A stretch of 38,183 nucleotides of DNA from an uncultured Opitutia bacterium (GTDB lineage Bacteria; Verrucomicrobiota; Verrucomicrobiae; Opitutales; MB11C04): the NCBI GenBank assembly GCA_913048545.1, contig CAJWWH010000002.1, positions 1 to 38,183 of the forward strand, written 5' to 3'. The notes under the pieces were generated by a model. That model saw only the letters and a list, made by a program, of their open reading frames with translations, did not search any database and was not told the origin of the DNA. Made by a program: the position numbers and the translations under genes. Positions 18,097 to 26,436 of this stretch are shown piece after piece. Position 1 is the first letter of the stretch. The number at the start of each line of letters is the position of its first letter.

Positions 18097-19092
18097 TTAT
18101 TGAGCTACCTGCTCGATCAAATGTTCAATGATTGCATCCGAATCCAAACCTTCGGACTCAGCAAAAAAACTGGGAAGCACCCGGTGACGCAAAGCGGGCT
18201 TGGCCATGAATTTGACATCCTCACAGGACACATTGGGACGACCCGCTAGAAGAGCTCTCGCTTTGCCGGCCAAGATTAATGCCTGTGCCCCTCTGGAGCC
18301 TGCCCCCCATTTGACTCGTTTGCTCGTCCATTCATCACATGTCTCCGATTGAGGGCGCGAAGCGGAAGCCAGTCCAACCGCATAGGCCACCACATTTTCT
18401 GGTGCTGGCACCTCGCGGGTAAGTGCTTGTAAAGCCAGTATATCCTCCGAAGCCAGAACAGCTTGTGGTTCTTCACGATCAACTCCGGTGGTCTCACCCA
18501 CCATTTGAATCTCGTCGTTGATGGGTAAATACTGAATTACAGGATTAAGAAGAAAACGGTCAAGCTGAGCTTCGGGAAGCGGATACGTGCCTTCCAATTC
18601 GATAGGGTTTTGAGTGGCAAGCACAAGGAACGGAGAATCCAATGGACGAGTTTCACCGGAAACGGTGACCTGTCTCTCCTCCATCGCTTCCAGGAGGGCC
18701 GCCTGTGTTTTGGGAGGAGTTCGATTAATTTCATCTGCCAGAACAATGTTGGTGAATATAGGTCCTGCAGAAAAGCGGAAACTCCTTTTACCAGTCGCCG
18801 GATCTTCGTCCACCACTTCCGTACCCACCACATCCGCAGGCATCAAGTCGGGGGTGAACTGAATACGCTTAAAACCAAGCGTCAAACATTTGGAAAGGGT
18901 TTTAACTAATAATGTTTTACCCAAACCCGGAATTCCGGTCAGTAAACAGTGTCCTTTAGCCAGCAAAGTAACCAGTAACTGCTCAATGACATCTTCCTGT
19001 CCAATTATTCCCTTCCGAATTTCATTAAGGAGATTTTCTTTGGTTTCAGGAAGTCGTTCAAGGGTTGCTTTCGCACTTTTCAGTTTAGTCAT
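18097..19092 (-). CDS. MoxR-family AAA+ ATPase
   Basis: The product is 331 residues. It shows Walker A GIPGLGKT (53-60), Walker B IVLADEINR with Asp120 and Glu121, the MoxR-typical NRTPPKTQAALLEAMEER (123-140), sensor-1 LATQNP (158-163), and LPEAQLDRF (172-180) with the arginine finger. A C-terminal lid region follows (about 225-325) with SRGAQALILAGKARALLAGR-like content. MoxR ATPases are chaperone-like remodelers working with VWA proteins encoded next to them, as here. It is the first gene of the compact block down to 6075. A hairpin sits 27 bp upstream, suggesting its expression is at least partly separate from the exonuclease gene before it. Confidence 0.93.
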   Translation of the reverse strand: MTKLKSAKATLERLPETKENLLNEIRKGIIGQEDVIEQLLVTLLAKGHCLLTGIPGLGKTLLVKTLSKCLTLGFKRIQFTPDLMPADVVGTEVVDEDPATGKRSFRFSAGPIFTNIVLADEINRTPPKTQAALLEAMEERQVTVSGETRPLDSPFLVLATQNPIELEGTYPLPEAQLDRFLLNPVIQYLPINDEIQMVGETTGVDREEPQAVLASEDILALQALTREVPAPENVVAYAVGLASASRPQSETCDEWTSKRVKWGAGSRGAQALILAGKARALLAGRPNVSCEDVKFMAKPALRHRVLPSFFAESEGLDSDAIIEHLIEQVAQ

Positions 19093-19119
19093 GTTTAGTA
19101 TTTTTTATTTTTAAAAGTT

Positions 19120-19138
19120 ATCAGGGCAAACTCCTGAT
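19120..19138 (-). terminator. Hairpin between exonuclease and MoxR genes (possible weak terminator or operator)
   Basis: Inverted repeat ATCAGG / CCTGAT with arms at 19120-19125 and 19133-19138 and a 7-base loop. On the minus strand it lies 43 bases after the exonuclease stop and is followed by AACTTTT, a short T-run. A six-pair stem is weak for a terminator, so an operator for the MoxR operon is the alternative. Confidence 0.3.
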
Positions 19139-19181
19139 TCGCTACATTATGAATATTCGGATAAGTCAGGAAGTTGGAAAT

Positions 19182-20057
19182 TTATTGAGACTTGTTCTGT
19201 CCGGTAATTTCCTGAAGGCGATCCCATTCATTGATGAATTTTTGTAAATGTTCCTTGCCCGACTCAATCTCGCTCTGCAGAAGAGTACGAACAAGTTCCT
19301 GTTCTTTCCCGTATTCTTCGGAGGAAAGAAGCCCGGAAAAATGGGCCACTCTAGCCCAGAGCAGGTGGGTGGTGAACGCATCAAATTCATTGTAAGCCAC
19401 AATTTCTTCAAGTTTCCCCTCCGCCCACATCCGGGCAACGGAATCCCCGCTCACTTCTATCTTTCCTGGAATCCCACTGAGAGTGGCAGCTTGATGGAGC
19501 GATGGTCGGTCGCGGTACTGCCCCATGGCATCCGCAAGATCGACATTGTATTCGGAATTCCGGGCGTCGAAGTAATCAACACCGAGCCAGGGCTTATCTG
19601 GCCGGTCAGAAAACCCGAAACCGGGTAAGCCATGGACAATGGCACGTTGCACAATAATGGGCACATCAGCCTGTGCCGAATTATATCCAACCAGTTGTGG
19701 TTTTTTTCGTCCCACCGATTTTAAAAAGGTTACAATCAAGGCTTTTTCCTCGCTCTTTGCAAAGTCCAACGGGTCAGTGGGTAAGGATATCAGTTTTAAC
19801 TCCGCCCCTCCCGGTACTTTTTCACGAAGAATACCAGCAAGTGAAACAATTCGGCAAAGAATGGTTTTTAGATAGGGCTGAAAATCTTCGGGATCTCCCT
19901 CTTTACGCGCAGCCGACCACAACGCTTCAAAAGATGCTTCTGCGAGAGGACCCGGCTCATTCACCCGCTCAGTCTGATGGAGAATTTCTGCGGATTGGGG
20001 ATCAGGTATCCATTCGACATCGAAAGAAAAAACGGAATCTGCAAGTAATTTTAACAT
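19182..20057 (-). CDS. Predicted 3'-5' exonuclease, PolB-exonuclease-like (DEDD superfamily)
   Basis: The product is 291 residues. The three exonuclease motifs are present: ExoI as FSFDVEW (Asp13, Glu15), ExoII as GYNSAQADVPII and ExoIII as VAYNEFDAFTTHLLWAR. These match the family 'predicted 3'-5' exonuclease related to the DNA polymerase B exonuclease domain'. The protein has only the nuclease domain and no polymerase fold. The tryptophan replacing the usual Thr/Ser after ExoI Glu15 is a small deviation. Expected activity is metal-dependent 3'-end trimming of DNA or RNA in the cytoplasm; its pathway is unknown. It follows map by 19 bp. Confidence 0.78.
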   Translation of the reverse strand: MLKLLADSVFSFDVEWIPDPQSAEILHQTERVNEPGPLAEASFEALWSAARKEGDPEDFQPYLKTILCRIVSLAGILREKVPGGAELKLISLPTDPLDFAKSEEKALIVTFLKSVGRKKPQLVGYNSAQADVPIIVQRAIVHGLPGFGFSDRPDKPWLGVDYFDARNSEYNVDLADAMGQYRDRPSLHQAATLSGIPGKIEVSGDSVARMWAEGKLEEIVAYNEFDAFTTHLLWARVAHFSGLLSSEEYGKEQELVRTLLQSEIESGKEHLQKFINEWDRLQEITGQNKSQ

Positions 20058-20076
20058 TTATAATTTTTTATTTAAT

Positions 20077-20883
20077 TTAAGCCGAAAGAGCTTCAGTGAA
20101 AAACTTTTCCGCTTTGTCATAACCGTCCGGAATGGTCAGAATTTCTGCTTCCCCGTCATCCACCAAAACGGTGTGCTCAAAATGAGCAGACGGAAGTTTG
20201 TCTACCGCCAACGCAGTCCATCCATCTTCAGCCATTCGTATTTGTGGGTCTTTCATATTGACCATCGGTTCAATGCACAGTGCCATTCCCTTCCTGAACT
20301 TTACACCGGTACCACTTCTTCCAAAATTGGGGATCTGGGGGTCTTCATGCAGGGATCTACCCACACCGTGGCCGACAAAATTAGTGATAATGGCAAACCC
20401 TGCTTTCTCCACATGATTCTGAACCGCTTGGGAAACATCACCCACGCGATTTTTATTTATTGCTTGTTCAATACCGAGAAAAAGAGACTCCTCCGTAACC
20501 CGTAATAATTTTTCAATTTCCGGAGAAATAGTACCCACGGGAATAGTCCGGCAGTTGTCTCCAATAAAGCCGTCCTCGCGAATACAGACATCCACTGAAA
20601 TTATATCACCTTCATGTAATACTTTTTCCCGGACTCCAATCCCGTGAACTACTTCATCGTTGACCGACAGGCAGGTGTAGGATGGAAAAACCCGATGACC
20701 GGAACGGTATCCCTTACAGGCACTTTTAATCCCCATATCTTTCATTAAATTTCCACCCGCCTCATCAATTTCAAAGGTGTGCATGCCTGGTTTTACCATA
20801 GCGCAGAGACGATCCAAAACGGTCGCCGCCGAACGGCAAGCTCTACGCATTTTTTCTTTGTCTTTAAAATTTTTACAAATCAC
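20077..20883 (-). CDS. map: Type I methionine aminopeptidase
   Basis: The product is 268 residues, the usual length for a bacterial MetAP. It removes the initiator methionine from nascent proteins. All metal ligands can be read: Asp98 (ISVDVC), Asp109 (IGDNCRT), His172 (VGHGVGRSLHE), Glu205 (CIEPM) and Glu236 (FEHTV), plus substrate His80 (EVVHGIG). The N-terminus has no zinc-finger extension. Cys99-class residues as in E. coli are absent, but this varies among type I enzymes. It sits 55 bp after the transporter gene and 19 bp before the exonuclease gene on the same strand. Confidence 0.95.
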   Translation of the reverse strand: MICKNFKDKEKMRRACRSAATVLDRLCAMVKPGMHTFEIDEAGGNLMKDMGIKSACKGYRSGHRVFPSYTCLSVNDEVVHGIGVREKVLHEGDIISVDVCIREDGFIGDNCRTIPVGTISPEIEKLLRVTEESLFLGIEQAINKNRVGDVSQAVQNHVEKAGFAIITNFVGHGVGRSLHEDPQIPNFGRSGTGVKFRKGMALCIEPMVNMKDPQIRMAEDGWTALAVDKLPSAHFEHTVLVDDGEAEILTIPDGYDKAEKFFTEALSA

Positions 20884-20938
20884 ACCTTTTTTTCTGTATG
20901 AATTTCACATACATTCAATCACAAAAGAGTAATTTCAG

Positions 20939-21934
20939 TTAAGATCTTAATTCAACCCATTTTCGGAGTGCGGGAATGAATGAGGCACCGACAAAAAGTT
21001 GGAGGAAATGGTAAAATATTAGTGGACATACAAGAAAAAGTTCCACTTTAACATCGTTGACCGGCAATAATGTTGCCATCGGTAAACCCATCGCGAGAGA
21101 TTTTTGACTGATACAATAAAATCCAGCTACTTTCAATTTTCGGTCTGACGATAAAAATGAGGATATTATCCAACTCACGGAGACATGAAAAATGAGGAAG
21201 ACGAGCAAATAAGGAAACAATTGGTACAGCAATTGAATGAACTCAGAAGTGCCCAGTTGTGAAATACTCTTGGCTAATGCCATGTATGCCAGCAGAAGAA
21301 TGCAGAGGAAGGAAATGCGGTTCAACATTTGCCGATGTCGGTTCTCTCCCACTCTCAAAAAAATCTTTTTTGCCAGCCATCCCAAAAAACAGGGAAAAAG
21401 AACTAAGCCAAACATAGGAGCTAGCATGACCCGACCAACTGTCACCCATTGCCCGGTTACTGAGCTTCCTGATTCAATCACAAGCATTGACCAAGCAAAC
21501 GGCACCCAGATAATGGCAATCAAATTGGATAGTGCCGCATATCCCAGTGCAGAGTCTGAATCACCATCCGCCATTGAGGTGTAAACCACGCAGGTCGAAA
21601 TTGTCGTCGGCAGTATAGCCAGGAAAATAAACCCTTCCCGCCAATCGAGATGAAAAAAGGCAAAATACTGCAGAATCAAAGTGAACACGAGGGGAGATAG
21701 AAAGATACCACCCAACACTACGAAAAGATTCGGGAAACCACGAAAAACTGACGCGATTACATCAAACCGTACATTCCAACCTTGTATCAAAAAAATGACC
21801 ACCACTAAAATAGTGGATTTTGACACGGGTAACAAGGAATCTGCCCACTCCGCCCCACCGGGAAAAAACCAGGCACCGGCAAAGCAGATCAATAAACCCA
21901 ATAATATTCCGGTTCCATTTGGAAAAACTCGCAT
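20939..21934 (-). CDS. Bile acid:sodium symporter-like membrane protein (SBF-like, YfeH type)
   Basis: The product is 331 residues with about nine or ten hydrophobic segments across the whole length. The central segment LAILPTTISTCVVYTSMADG followed by DSDSALGYAALSNLIAI resembles the L-P-T-T-x-x-x-x-x-x-x-T-x-x-A-x-G motif of the SBF-like family (YfeH, human SLC10A7 relatives). It corresponds to the crossed-helix substrate site. These proteins are predicted sodium-coupled carriers of organic anions, but substrates for the YfeH branch are not established. It is the first gene of the minus-strand string and is divergent from the folate operon across 82 bp (21935-22016), which must hold both promoters. 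Confidence 0.78.
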   Translation of the reverse strand: MRVFPNGTGILLGLLICFAGAWFFPGGAEWADSLLPVSKSTILVVVIFLIQGWNVRFDVIASVFRGFPNLFVVLGGIFLSPLVFTLILQYFAFFHLDWREGFIFLAILPTTISTCVVYTSMADGDSDSALGYAALSNLIAIIWVPFAWSMLVIESGSSVTGQWVTVGRVMLAPMFGLVLFPCFLGWLAKKIFLRVGENRHRQMLNRISFLCILLLAYMALAKSISQLGTSEFIQLLYQLFPYLLVFLIFHVSVSWIISSFLSSDRKLKVAGFYCISQKSLAMGLPMATLLPVNDVKVELFLVCPLIFYHFLQLFVGASFIPALRKWVELRS

Positions 21935-22016
21935 GATACATTCATTTGATCTAAATCATTTCTTTTCTCACATTTTAATCATTCAACCAACTTCTAAAAA
22001 CATTTCTTTTTCTCCA

Positions 22017-22691
22017 ATGATCAATTCAATACGGGTTATTACTATCGACGCTGCCGGGACCCTGGTAAAACCTTGGCCATCCGTGGGTGCGGTCTACGCG
22101 GAAACCGCCAGGAAATTTGGGATCGATGTAGTGGACGAACAAGTAAATGAGAGATTTTACCAGATTTTCGGACGGGCACAGAAAAACAAAAAGATTACCC
22201 TCGGTGAGGAAAAAGAGTTTTGGAGGGAAGTCGTGACCCTTGTCTTTGAACCCTTTTCCAATGGAAAATCAGTGGATCCGGTCTTTGAAGTTTTATGGAA
22301 TTTATTCGCAGAGGGAAAACATTGGCGCGTTGCCGAAAATGCCGAAACCACTCTTACCAAATTAAGGCAAAGAGGATACCGCTTAGCAGTGCTGTCGAAC
22401 AACGACTCACGTCTGCGATCCGTTCTTCGTGACCTCCGGATTGATTCAATATTTGACCATATCTTTATCTCCTCCGAACTTGGTGTGGAAAAGCCGGATC
22501 CCGCCATATTTCGGGCAGTTGAAACAAGGATGTCGGAAAGTCCGTCCTCATTCCTTCACCTCGGAGACAATCACGCCCGCGATTTTGAGGGAGCAAAAAA
22601 AGCCGGGTGGTCCGCTCTTCTGTATGGACATCCCATTATTGAAAAAGAGCAAATTACTGATTTCTCCGAACTGCTCGATCGCTTACCATGA
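22017..22691 (+). CDS. HAD-superfamily hydrolase (HDHD3/DREG-2-like), first gene of the folate operon
   Basis: The start is the ATG at 22017 (MINSIRVITIDAAGTLVKPW); the open frame extends to 21681 but overlaps the divergent transporter gene. The product is 224 residues. HAD motif I is D11-A-A-G-T with nucleophile Asp11 but Ala13 where phosphatases have the second Asp. Motif II is LAVLSNNDSR, the motif III Lys is in GVEKPDPAIF, and the motif IV acids are in LGDNHARDFEGAKKAG. A helical cap lies at about residues 20-90. It overlaps pabB by ATGA (22688-22691), so translation is coupled. By context it may dephosphorylate a pterin intermediate; the missing Asp makes this uncertain. Confidence 0.75.
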   Translation: MINSIRVITIDAAGTLVKPWPSVGAVYAETARKFGIDVVDEQVNERFYQIFGRAQKNKKITLGEEKEFWREVVTLVFEPFSNGKSVDPVFEVLWNLFAEGKHWRVAENAETTLTKLRQRGYRLAVLSNNDSRLRSVLRDLRIDSIFDHIFISSELGVEKPDPAIFRAVETRMSESPSSFLHLGDNHARDFEGAKKAGWSALLYGHPIIEKEQITDFSELLDRLP

Positions 22692-23935
22692 TTGAAGTTG
22701 AGCAATCCTTACCGCTCCCCAATCTTAGCCTGTTGGAACTGCCTGAAATCGTGGTTCAAACAAGGGGAAAGGATGGTTTTATTGTCTATCTTGATTTTAA
22801 GGACGCCTTTTACCTCGACTCTTCCCTAATATCCAAAAACCTTTCCGCGTTGAACATGGGATTTCCCCCTTCTCCGCTTAGCTTTTCTGGCTGGGTGGGA
22901 TTTTTTGGATACGAATTCCTTGCTGCAAACCTTGGGATCCCTCTTCGTTCCAAACGCGACCTCGACATCAGAGACGGATGGTTTGGCCGGCCCCAAACCA
23001 TCATTCACTTGCTCCCAAACCGCACAAAAATAGAATCCGTCTTACACAATCGTGAAAGCGAGTTGGAAAATTTACTTAAATTTCCCCCAATCCATAATCT
23101 GAGTACGATTGAATTCCCAACCACTTCACAGAAATGCAACCTGTCATTTTCTGAATACGAAAAGATCTTTACCCGGGCAAAGGAGGCAATTCTCGACGGA
23201 GAGAGCTATCAGATTAAAATTTCCCAGCGTCACGAGGCAGAGGTCAAAATCAATCCTCTTCTTGCCTTTGCCAAGCTCAACCTCGCCAATCCCGCCCCTG
23301 AATCTTTCCTGCTTCAAAACAGTCGTTTTTCTCTGGTTAGCTGCTCTCCTGAGATTGTGATCGATCGAAAGGGAGACTGTATCACTACCCGACCAATTGG
23401 GGGAACTTACGAGAGAAATAAGAATGAAAAGGACTGCTCGGTCATTGAGCGGTTCCTTCGCGATCCAAAGGAGGTGGCCGAACATAATATGCTGGTGGAT
23501 TTGGAACGTAACGATCTTTCCGCGATCTGTATACCCGGTTCTGTTCAACTGAGCCGATTCCGAGAAGTTGAAACCTATGCCCATCTTCATCACCTCGTCT
23601 CAACGATTGAAGGTATCGCAAAAGCGGATGTGGGATTAAATGAAATCCTTTCCGCCATGCTACCGGGTGGGAGTATTACCGGATGCCCGAAAATTCGCAC
23701 CATGGAATGGATCGATCAATTAGAACCCTGCTTCCGTGGACCTTACACGGGTAGTTTTGGAACGCTTTCTGACAATGGGGATATTTCCTTAAATTTAATA
23801 ATTCGGTCAATGCTGGTCCTCAACAATCGCTGCTATACCCAAGCGGGAGGAGGTATTGTGATCGGATCGAATCCTGAATATGAATACAATGAAAATAACC
23901 TCAAGGCCCGGGCTCTGCTCGATTTACTTTCATGA
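22688..23935 (+). CDS. pabB: Aminodeoxychorismate synthase component I
   Basis: The product is 415 residues. It belongs to the chorismate-binding family and converts chorismate plus ammonia to 4-amino-4-deoxychorismate. The N-terminal region has GWVGFFGYE (68-76). The catalytic domain shows ILDGESYQIKISQR, SCSPEIVI, TRPIGGTYER (234-243), EHNMLVDLERNDL with catalytic acids, and LPGGSITGCPKIRTMEWID. The S-I-T-G signature favours PabB over TrpE, as do the pabA, pabC and folP neighbours. Gly238 replaces the Lys of the PIKGT motif found in E. coli PabB. Cys in place of the usual Ala in SITG-x-PK is another small oddity. It overlaps both the HAD gene and pabA by 4 bp. Confidence 0.88.
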   Translation: MIEVEQSLPLPNLSLLELPEIVVQTRGKDGFIVYLDFKDAFYLDSSLISKNLSALNMGFPPSPLSFSGWVGFFGYEFLAANLGIPLRSKRDLDIRDGWFGRPQTIIHLLPNRTKIESVLHNRESELENLLKFPPIHNLSTIEFPTTSQKCNLSFSEYEKIFTRAKEAILDGESYQIKISQRHEAEVKINPLLAFAKLNLANPAPESFLLQNSRFSLVSCSPEIVIDRKGDCITTRPIGGTYERNKNEKDCSVIERFLRDPKEVAEHNMLVDLERNDLSAICIPGSVQLSRFREVETYAHLHHLVSTIEGIAKADVGLNEILSAMLPGGSITGCPKIRTMEWIDQLEPCFRGPYTGSFGTLSDNGDISLNLIIRSMLVLNNRCYTQAGGGIVIGSNPEYEYNENNLKARALLDLLS

Positions 23936-24537
23936 TTCTCCTCGTCGACCATCAGGATTCATTCACCCGAAACCTTGAGCATATGCTTGCCGATCTGGAC
24001 CGGGTCGAAGTGATTGACCGGAAAAATATCAGTGACAGACAAATCAAAGAGGCAGAGATCATTGTGCTTTCTCCCGGCCCGGGCAAGCCCGATGATTACC
24101 CCGAGACGCAATCACTCTACCGTTCCTTATGCGGAATCAAACCAATAATTGGAATCTGTCTTGGCTTTCAACTTATGCTCCAGGAAGAAGGCGGACGGAT
24201 CATCAGGCAAAGCCAGGTCCTCCATGGAGTGGAAACCGAAATTCAAACCGTGGATGGAAGCCTCACCTACTCCGGACTTGTCTCGCCTATTCGAGTGGGC
24301 CGGTATCATTCATTACAAATCGCGCCGGACAGTCTTTCCCTGCTCACGCCTTCGATCAATATTACCGCTCGGGATCCGATCCGGCAAGTCCCTCTATCCT
24401 TTGAGGACACCATTCGTAAACTCTTTGGATTGCAATTTCACCCGGAATCCTTTCTAAGTGTGCAAGGAAAGCGAATAATTCAAAATATCCATCATGCATG
24501 CGTGGACAAAAACGGGGGAACCGACCAACCATCCTGA
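23932..24537 (+). CDS. pabA: Glutamine amidotransferase subunit of aminodeoxychorismate synthase
   Basis: The product is 201 residues of the class I amidotransferase family. The triad is visible as Cys76 in IIGICLGFQ, His170 and Glu172 in LQFHPES. The oxyanion strand is LSPGPGKPDD. Phe79 stands where many PabA/TrpG proteins have His (CLGHQ), a common variant. The N-terminal DHQDSFTRNL replaces the usual DNYDSFTYNL. It supplies ammonia from glutamine to PabB. The start overlaps pabB by ATGA. As in some bacteria it could also serve anthranilate synthase, but no trp gene lies in this window. Confidence 0.88.
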   Translation: MILLVDHQDSFTRNLEHMLADLDRVEVIDRKNISDRQIKEAEIIVLSPGPGKPDDYPETQSLYRSLCGIKPIIGICLGFQLMLQEEGGRIIRQSQVLHGVETEIQTVDGSLTYSGLVSPIRVGRYHSLQIAPDSLSLLTPSINITARDPIRQVPLSFEDTIRKLFGLQFHPESFLSVQGKRIIQNIHHACVDKNGGTDQPS

Positions 24538-25249
24538 ACCTTGGGGAATTCCTGGTTCATTCTCTACTCTTTGCCTGTTTCCAAATCAATCCATTCCCTT
24601 TCGGCAGGATTATTTGCAAAGGTTAATCGACTCCGCCACGCTTTTACAGCAGGCATGGATACCTGACCTTGAATTTATTGAAAAAAAGTTGGATGAATAC
24701 TTATCGATTTCAAAAATAAGTGATGGCCTTGTTCGTGTCTGCCTGTTTGAAGACTCAATCGGGATTTCCCATCGCCCCGCTGTCTCGAATGGAAAACCGG
24801 TTGAGGGTTGGCTCATTAAACACCGTCGTCCCGTGCCCGCGGCCAAGACAACTCAGGATAAGGAACTCTATGGAAAATTATCCGAGCTTGATCTCTCGAT
24901 GGAAGATTGGATTATAATCGATCCCCGAGATAATGACATTCGTGAATCAGCCACTTCCAATCTCATTTTTGTGGAGGAGGATTCGCTTGTGATTCCGGAA
25001 AAAAGGATCCTTCAGGGTGTGGTTATTCGACACCTTATTCCGCAATTATCACAGAATTATAAAATCATCCGATCCACTCCTATTGATCAGGAAATATCCA
25101 AATTCAATGAAATTCTTCTTTGTGGCACCGGACGCGGGGTGGCTCCGCTCACTTCACTTCCCGAACTCGGATGGTCCAACTCTTCCGATAATACCTTTAA
25201 ACAAATCAGGGAGCTTTATGAACAGCTGATCAGCCCGGCAGATGCCTGA
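24494..25249 (+). CDS. pabC: Aminodeoxychorismate lyase (class IV PLP enzyme)
   Basis: The product is 251 residues. It would split aminodeoxychorismate into p-aminobenzoate and pyruvate. Fold-type IV features are the N-terminal FRQDYLQRLIDSATLL, the PLP lysine Lys118 in VPAAKTTQDKELY, the cofactor-binding DNDIRESATSNLIFV and the phosphate-side ILLCGTGRGVAPL. The usual N-Y after the lysine region is replaced by E-L-Y, and the sequence is divergent from E. coli PabC, so a related D-amino acid or branched-chain aminotransferase is possible on sequence alone. The place between pabA and folP decides the call. The ATG at 24494 lies 44 bp inside pabA, with no later in-frame start that keeps the fold. 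Confidence 0.8.
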   Translation: MHAWTKTGEPTNHPEPWGIPGSFSTLCLFPNQSIPFRQDYLQRLIDSATLLQQAWIPDLEFIEKKLDEYLSISKISDGLVRVCLFEDSIGISHRPAVSNGKPVEGWLIKHRRPVPAAKTTQDKELYGKLSELDLSMEDWIIIDPRDNDIRESATSNLIFVEEDSLVIPEKRILQGVVIRHLIPQLSQNYKIIRSTPIDQEISKFNEILLCGTGRGVAPLTSLPELGWSNSSDNTFKQIRELYEQLISPADA

Positions 25250-26063
25250 ACATATTTTTAACGAGAGTACTTTTGAACTCAAATACCCGGCGATTATGGG
25301 TATCCTTAACCTCACACCCGATTCTTTCAGTGATGGCGGAGAGTTTGACGATCCCGGGATGGCTGTGGAACGTGCCAATTTAATGTATGAACAGGGGGCA
25401 CAAATAATTGACCTCGGTGGGGAAAGTACCCGTCCCGGAAGCGATCCGGTTTCCGAGCAGGAGGAACTAGCCCGTGTCCTCCCAGTGTTGGAAAGACTTC
25501 CCATGGATCGTTTTCTTATCTCGCTCGACACCACCAAACCGGCGGTCGCTCGGGCAGGACTGCAGGCGGGAGTACATATTATTAACGACATCTCGGGAGG
25601 AAACCCCGAACTTTTAGATTTGGCTGAAAGATACAGAGCCGGTTTCGTCCTAATGCATGCACAGGGAATATCTAAGACGATGCAGGTCGCTCCTACCTAC
25701 AACAATGTGGTCCAAGAAGTACAAAACTTCTTTAAGCAAAAAAAAGAGGATCTTCTCCGGAGACATTTACCCCGGGTCTGGATTGATCCGGGAATCGGCT
25801 TTGGTAAGTCACTCGGGCACAACCTCGATCTGATGCGTAACCTTTCAACACTCCAAGATGAAACATGGGGAGTTCTCCTTGGTTCCTCCAGAAAATCCTG
25901 GATTGGTCAATTATGCGATGCCCCCCACCCGTCTGATCGACTGAGCGGTTCAATTGTTTCCGCCCTTGCCTCTATTGCCCAGGGGGTGGAAATTGTCCGT
26001 GTTCACGATGTCGCGGAAACCCAGCAGGCAATATCGGTGGCGAAGGAACTCGCCCTTTTGTAA
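25242..26063 (+). CDS. folP: Dihydropteroate synthase
   Basis: The product is 273 residues, typical for the family. It joins 6-hydroxymethyl-dihydropterin diphosphate with pABA; sulfonamides target this enzyme. Diagnostic motifs in order are MGILNLTPDSFSDGG, LGGESTRPGS, ISLDTTKP, INDISGG, LMHAQG, IDPGIGFGKSLGHN, GSSRKSWIG and VRVHDV, covering the pterin pocket, both flexible loops and the anion site. The start overlaps pabC by 8 bp, consistent with one operon supplying both substrates. The gene is followed by folB after 22 bp. Confidence 0.96.
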   Translation: MPEHIFNESTFELKYPAIMGILNLTPDSFSDGGEFDDPGMAVERANLMYEQGAQIIDLGGESTRPGSDPVSEQEELARVLPVLERLPMDRFLISLDTTKPAVARAGLQAGVHIINDISGGNPELLDLAERYRAGFVLMHAQGISKTMQVAPTYNNVVQEVQNFFKQKKEDLLRRHLPRVWIDPGIGFGKSLGHNLDLMRNLSTLQDETWGVLLGSSRKSWIGQLCDAPHPSDRLSGSIVSALASIAQGVEIVRVHDVAETQQAISVAKELALL

Positions 26064-26085
26064 AGTTTCACTAGTGTTGATTTTT

Positions 26086-26436
26086 ATGGGAAAAATTCAA
26101 TTAATCGGCATCGAGGTAATGGCACGCATTGGTCTACTCGAAGAGGAGCAATTCGCACCACAGGATCTTTTGGTCTCTCTCGATCTGTCCTATGATTTCG
26201 AAGGAGTAAAGGAAACGGATGAAATTACAAAGGGTATCGACTATCGGGACTTAATTTCGCATGTTCGGGAATTCTCCACCGCTTACGACGGTAAAACCCT
26301 CGAGAAATTTGCCCACCTTCTCGCCACTGAAATCAAATACAAATTCCCGGTCAACAAAGTGAGGCTTTCCGTCGACAAACCACGCTACACCAAAAAGCTG
26401 GGTCTGAGTGAAATTCGTGTCGAAGTTGAACGCTGA
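26086..26436 (+). CDS. folB: Dihydroneopterin aldolase
   Basis: The start is the ATG at 26086; the frame opens earlier at 25954 inside folP, but the family begins at MGKIQLIGIE. The product is 116 residues, a normal length. It splits 7,8-dihydroneopterin to 6-hydroxymethyl-dihydropterin and glycolaldehyde. Visible are RIGLLEEEQFAPQDLLVSLD with the pterin-anchoring Glu near residue 21, GIDYRDLISHV, LEKFAHLLA and SVDKPRY with catalytic Lys98. It would act as a homo-octamer. The 3' end adjoins or overlaps folK depending on that gene's start. Confidence 0.93.
   Translation: MGKIQLIGIEVMARIGLLEEEQFAPQDLLVSLDLSYDFEGVKETDEITKGIDYRDLISHVREFSTAYDGKTLEKFAHLLATEIKYKFPVNKVRLSVDKPRYTKKLGLSEIRVEVER

Noticed and set aside
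21681..22016. N-terminal extension of the HAD protein
   Set aside because: It overlaps the divergent transporter gene and lacks family similarity; the HAD domain starts a few residues after the ATG at 22017.
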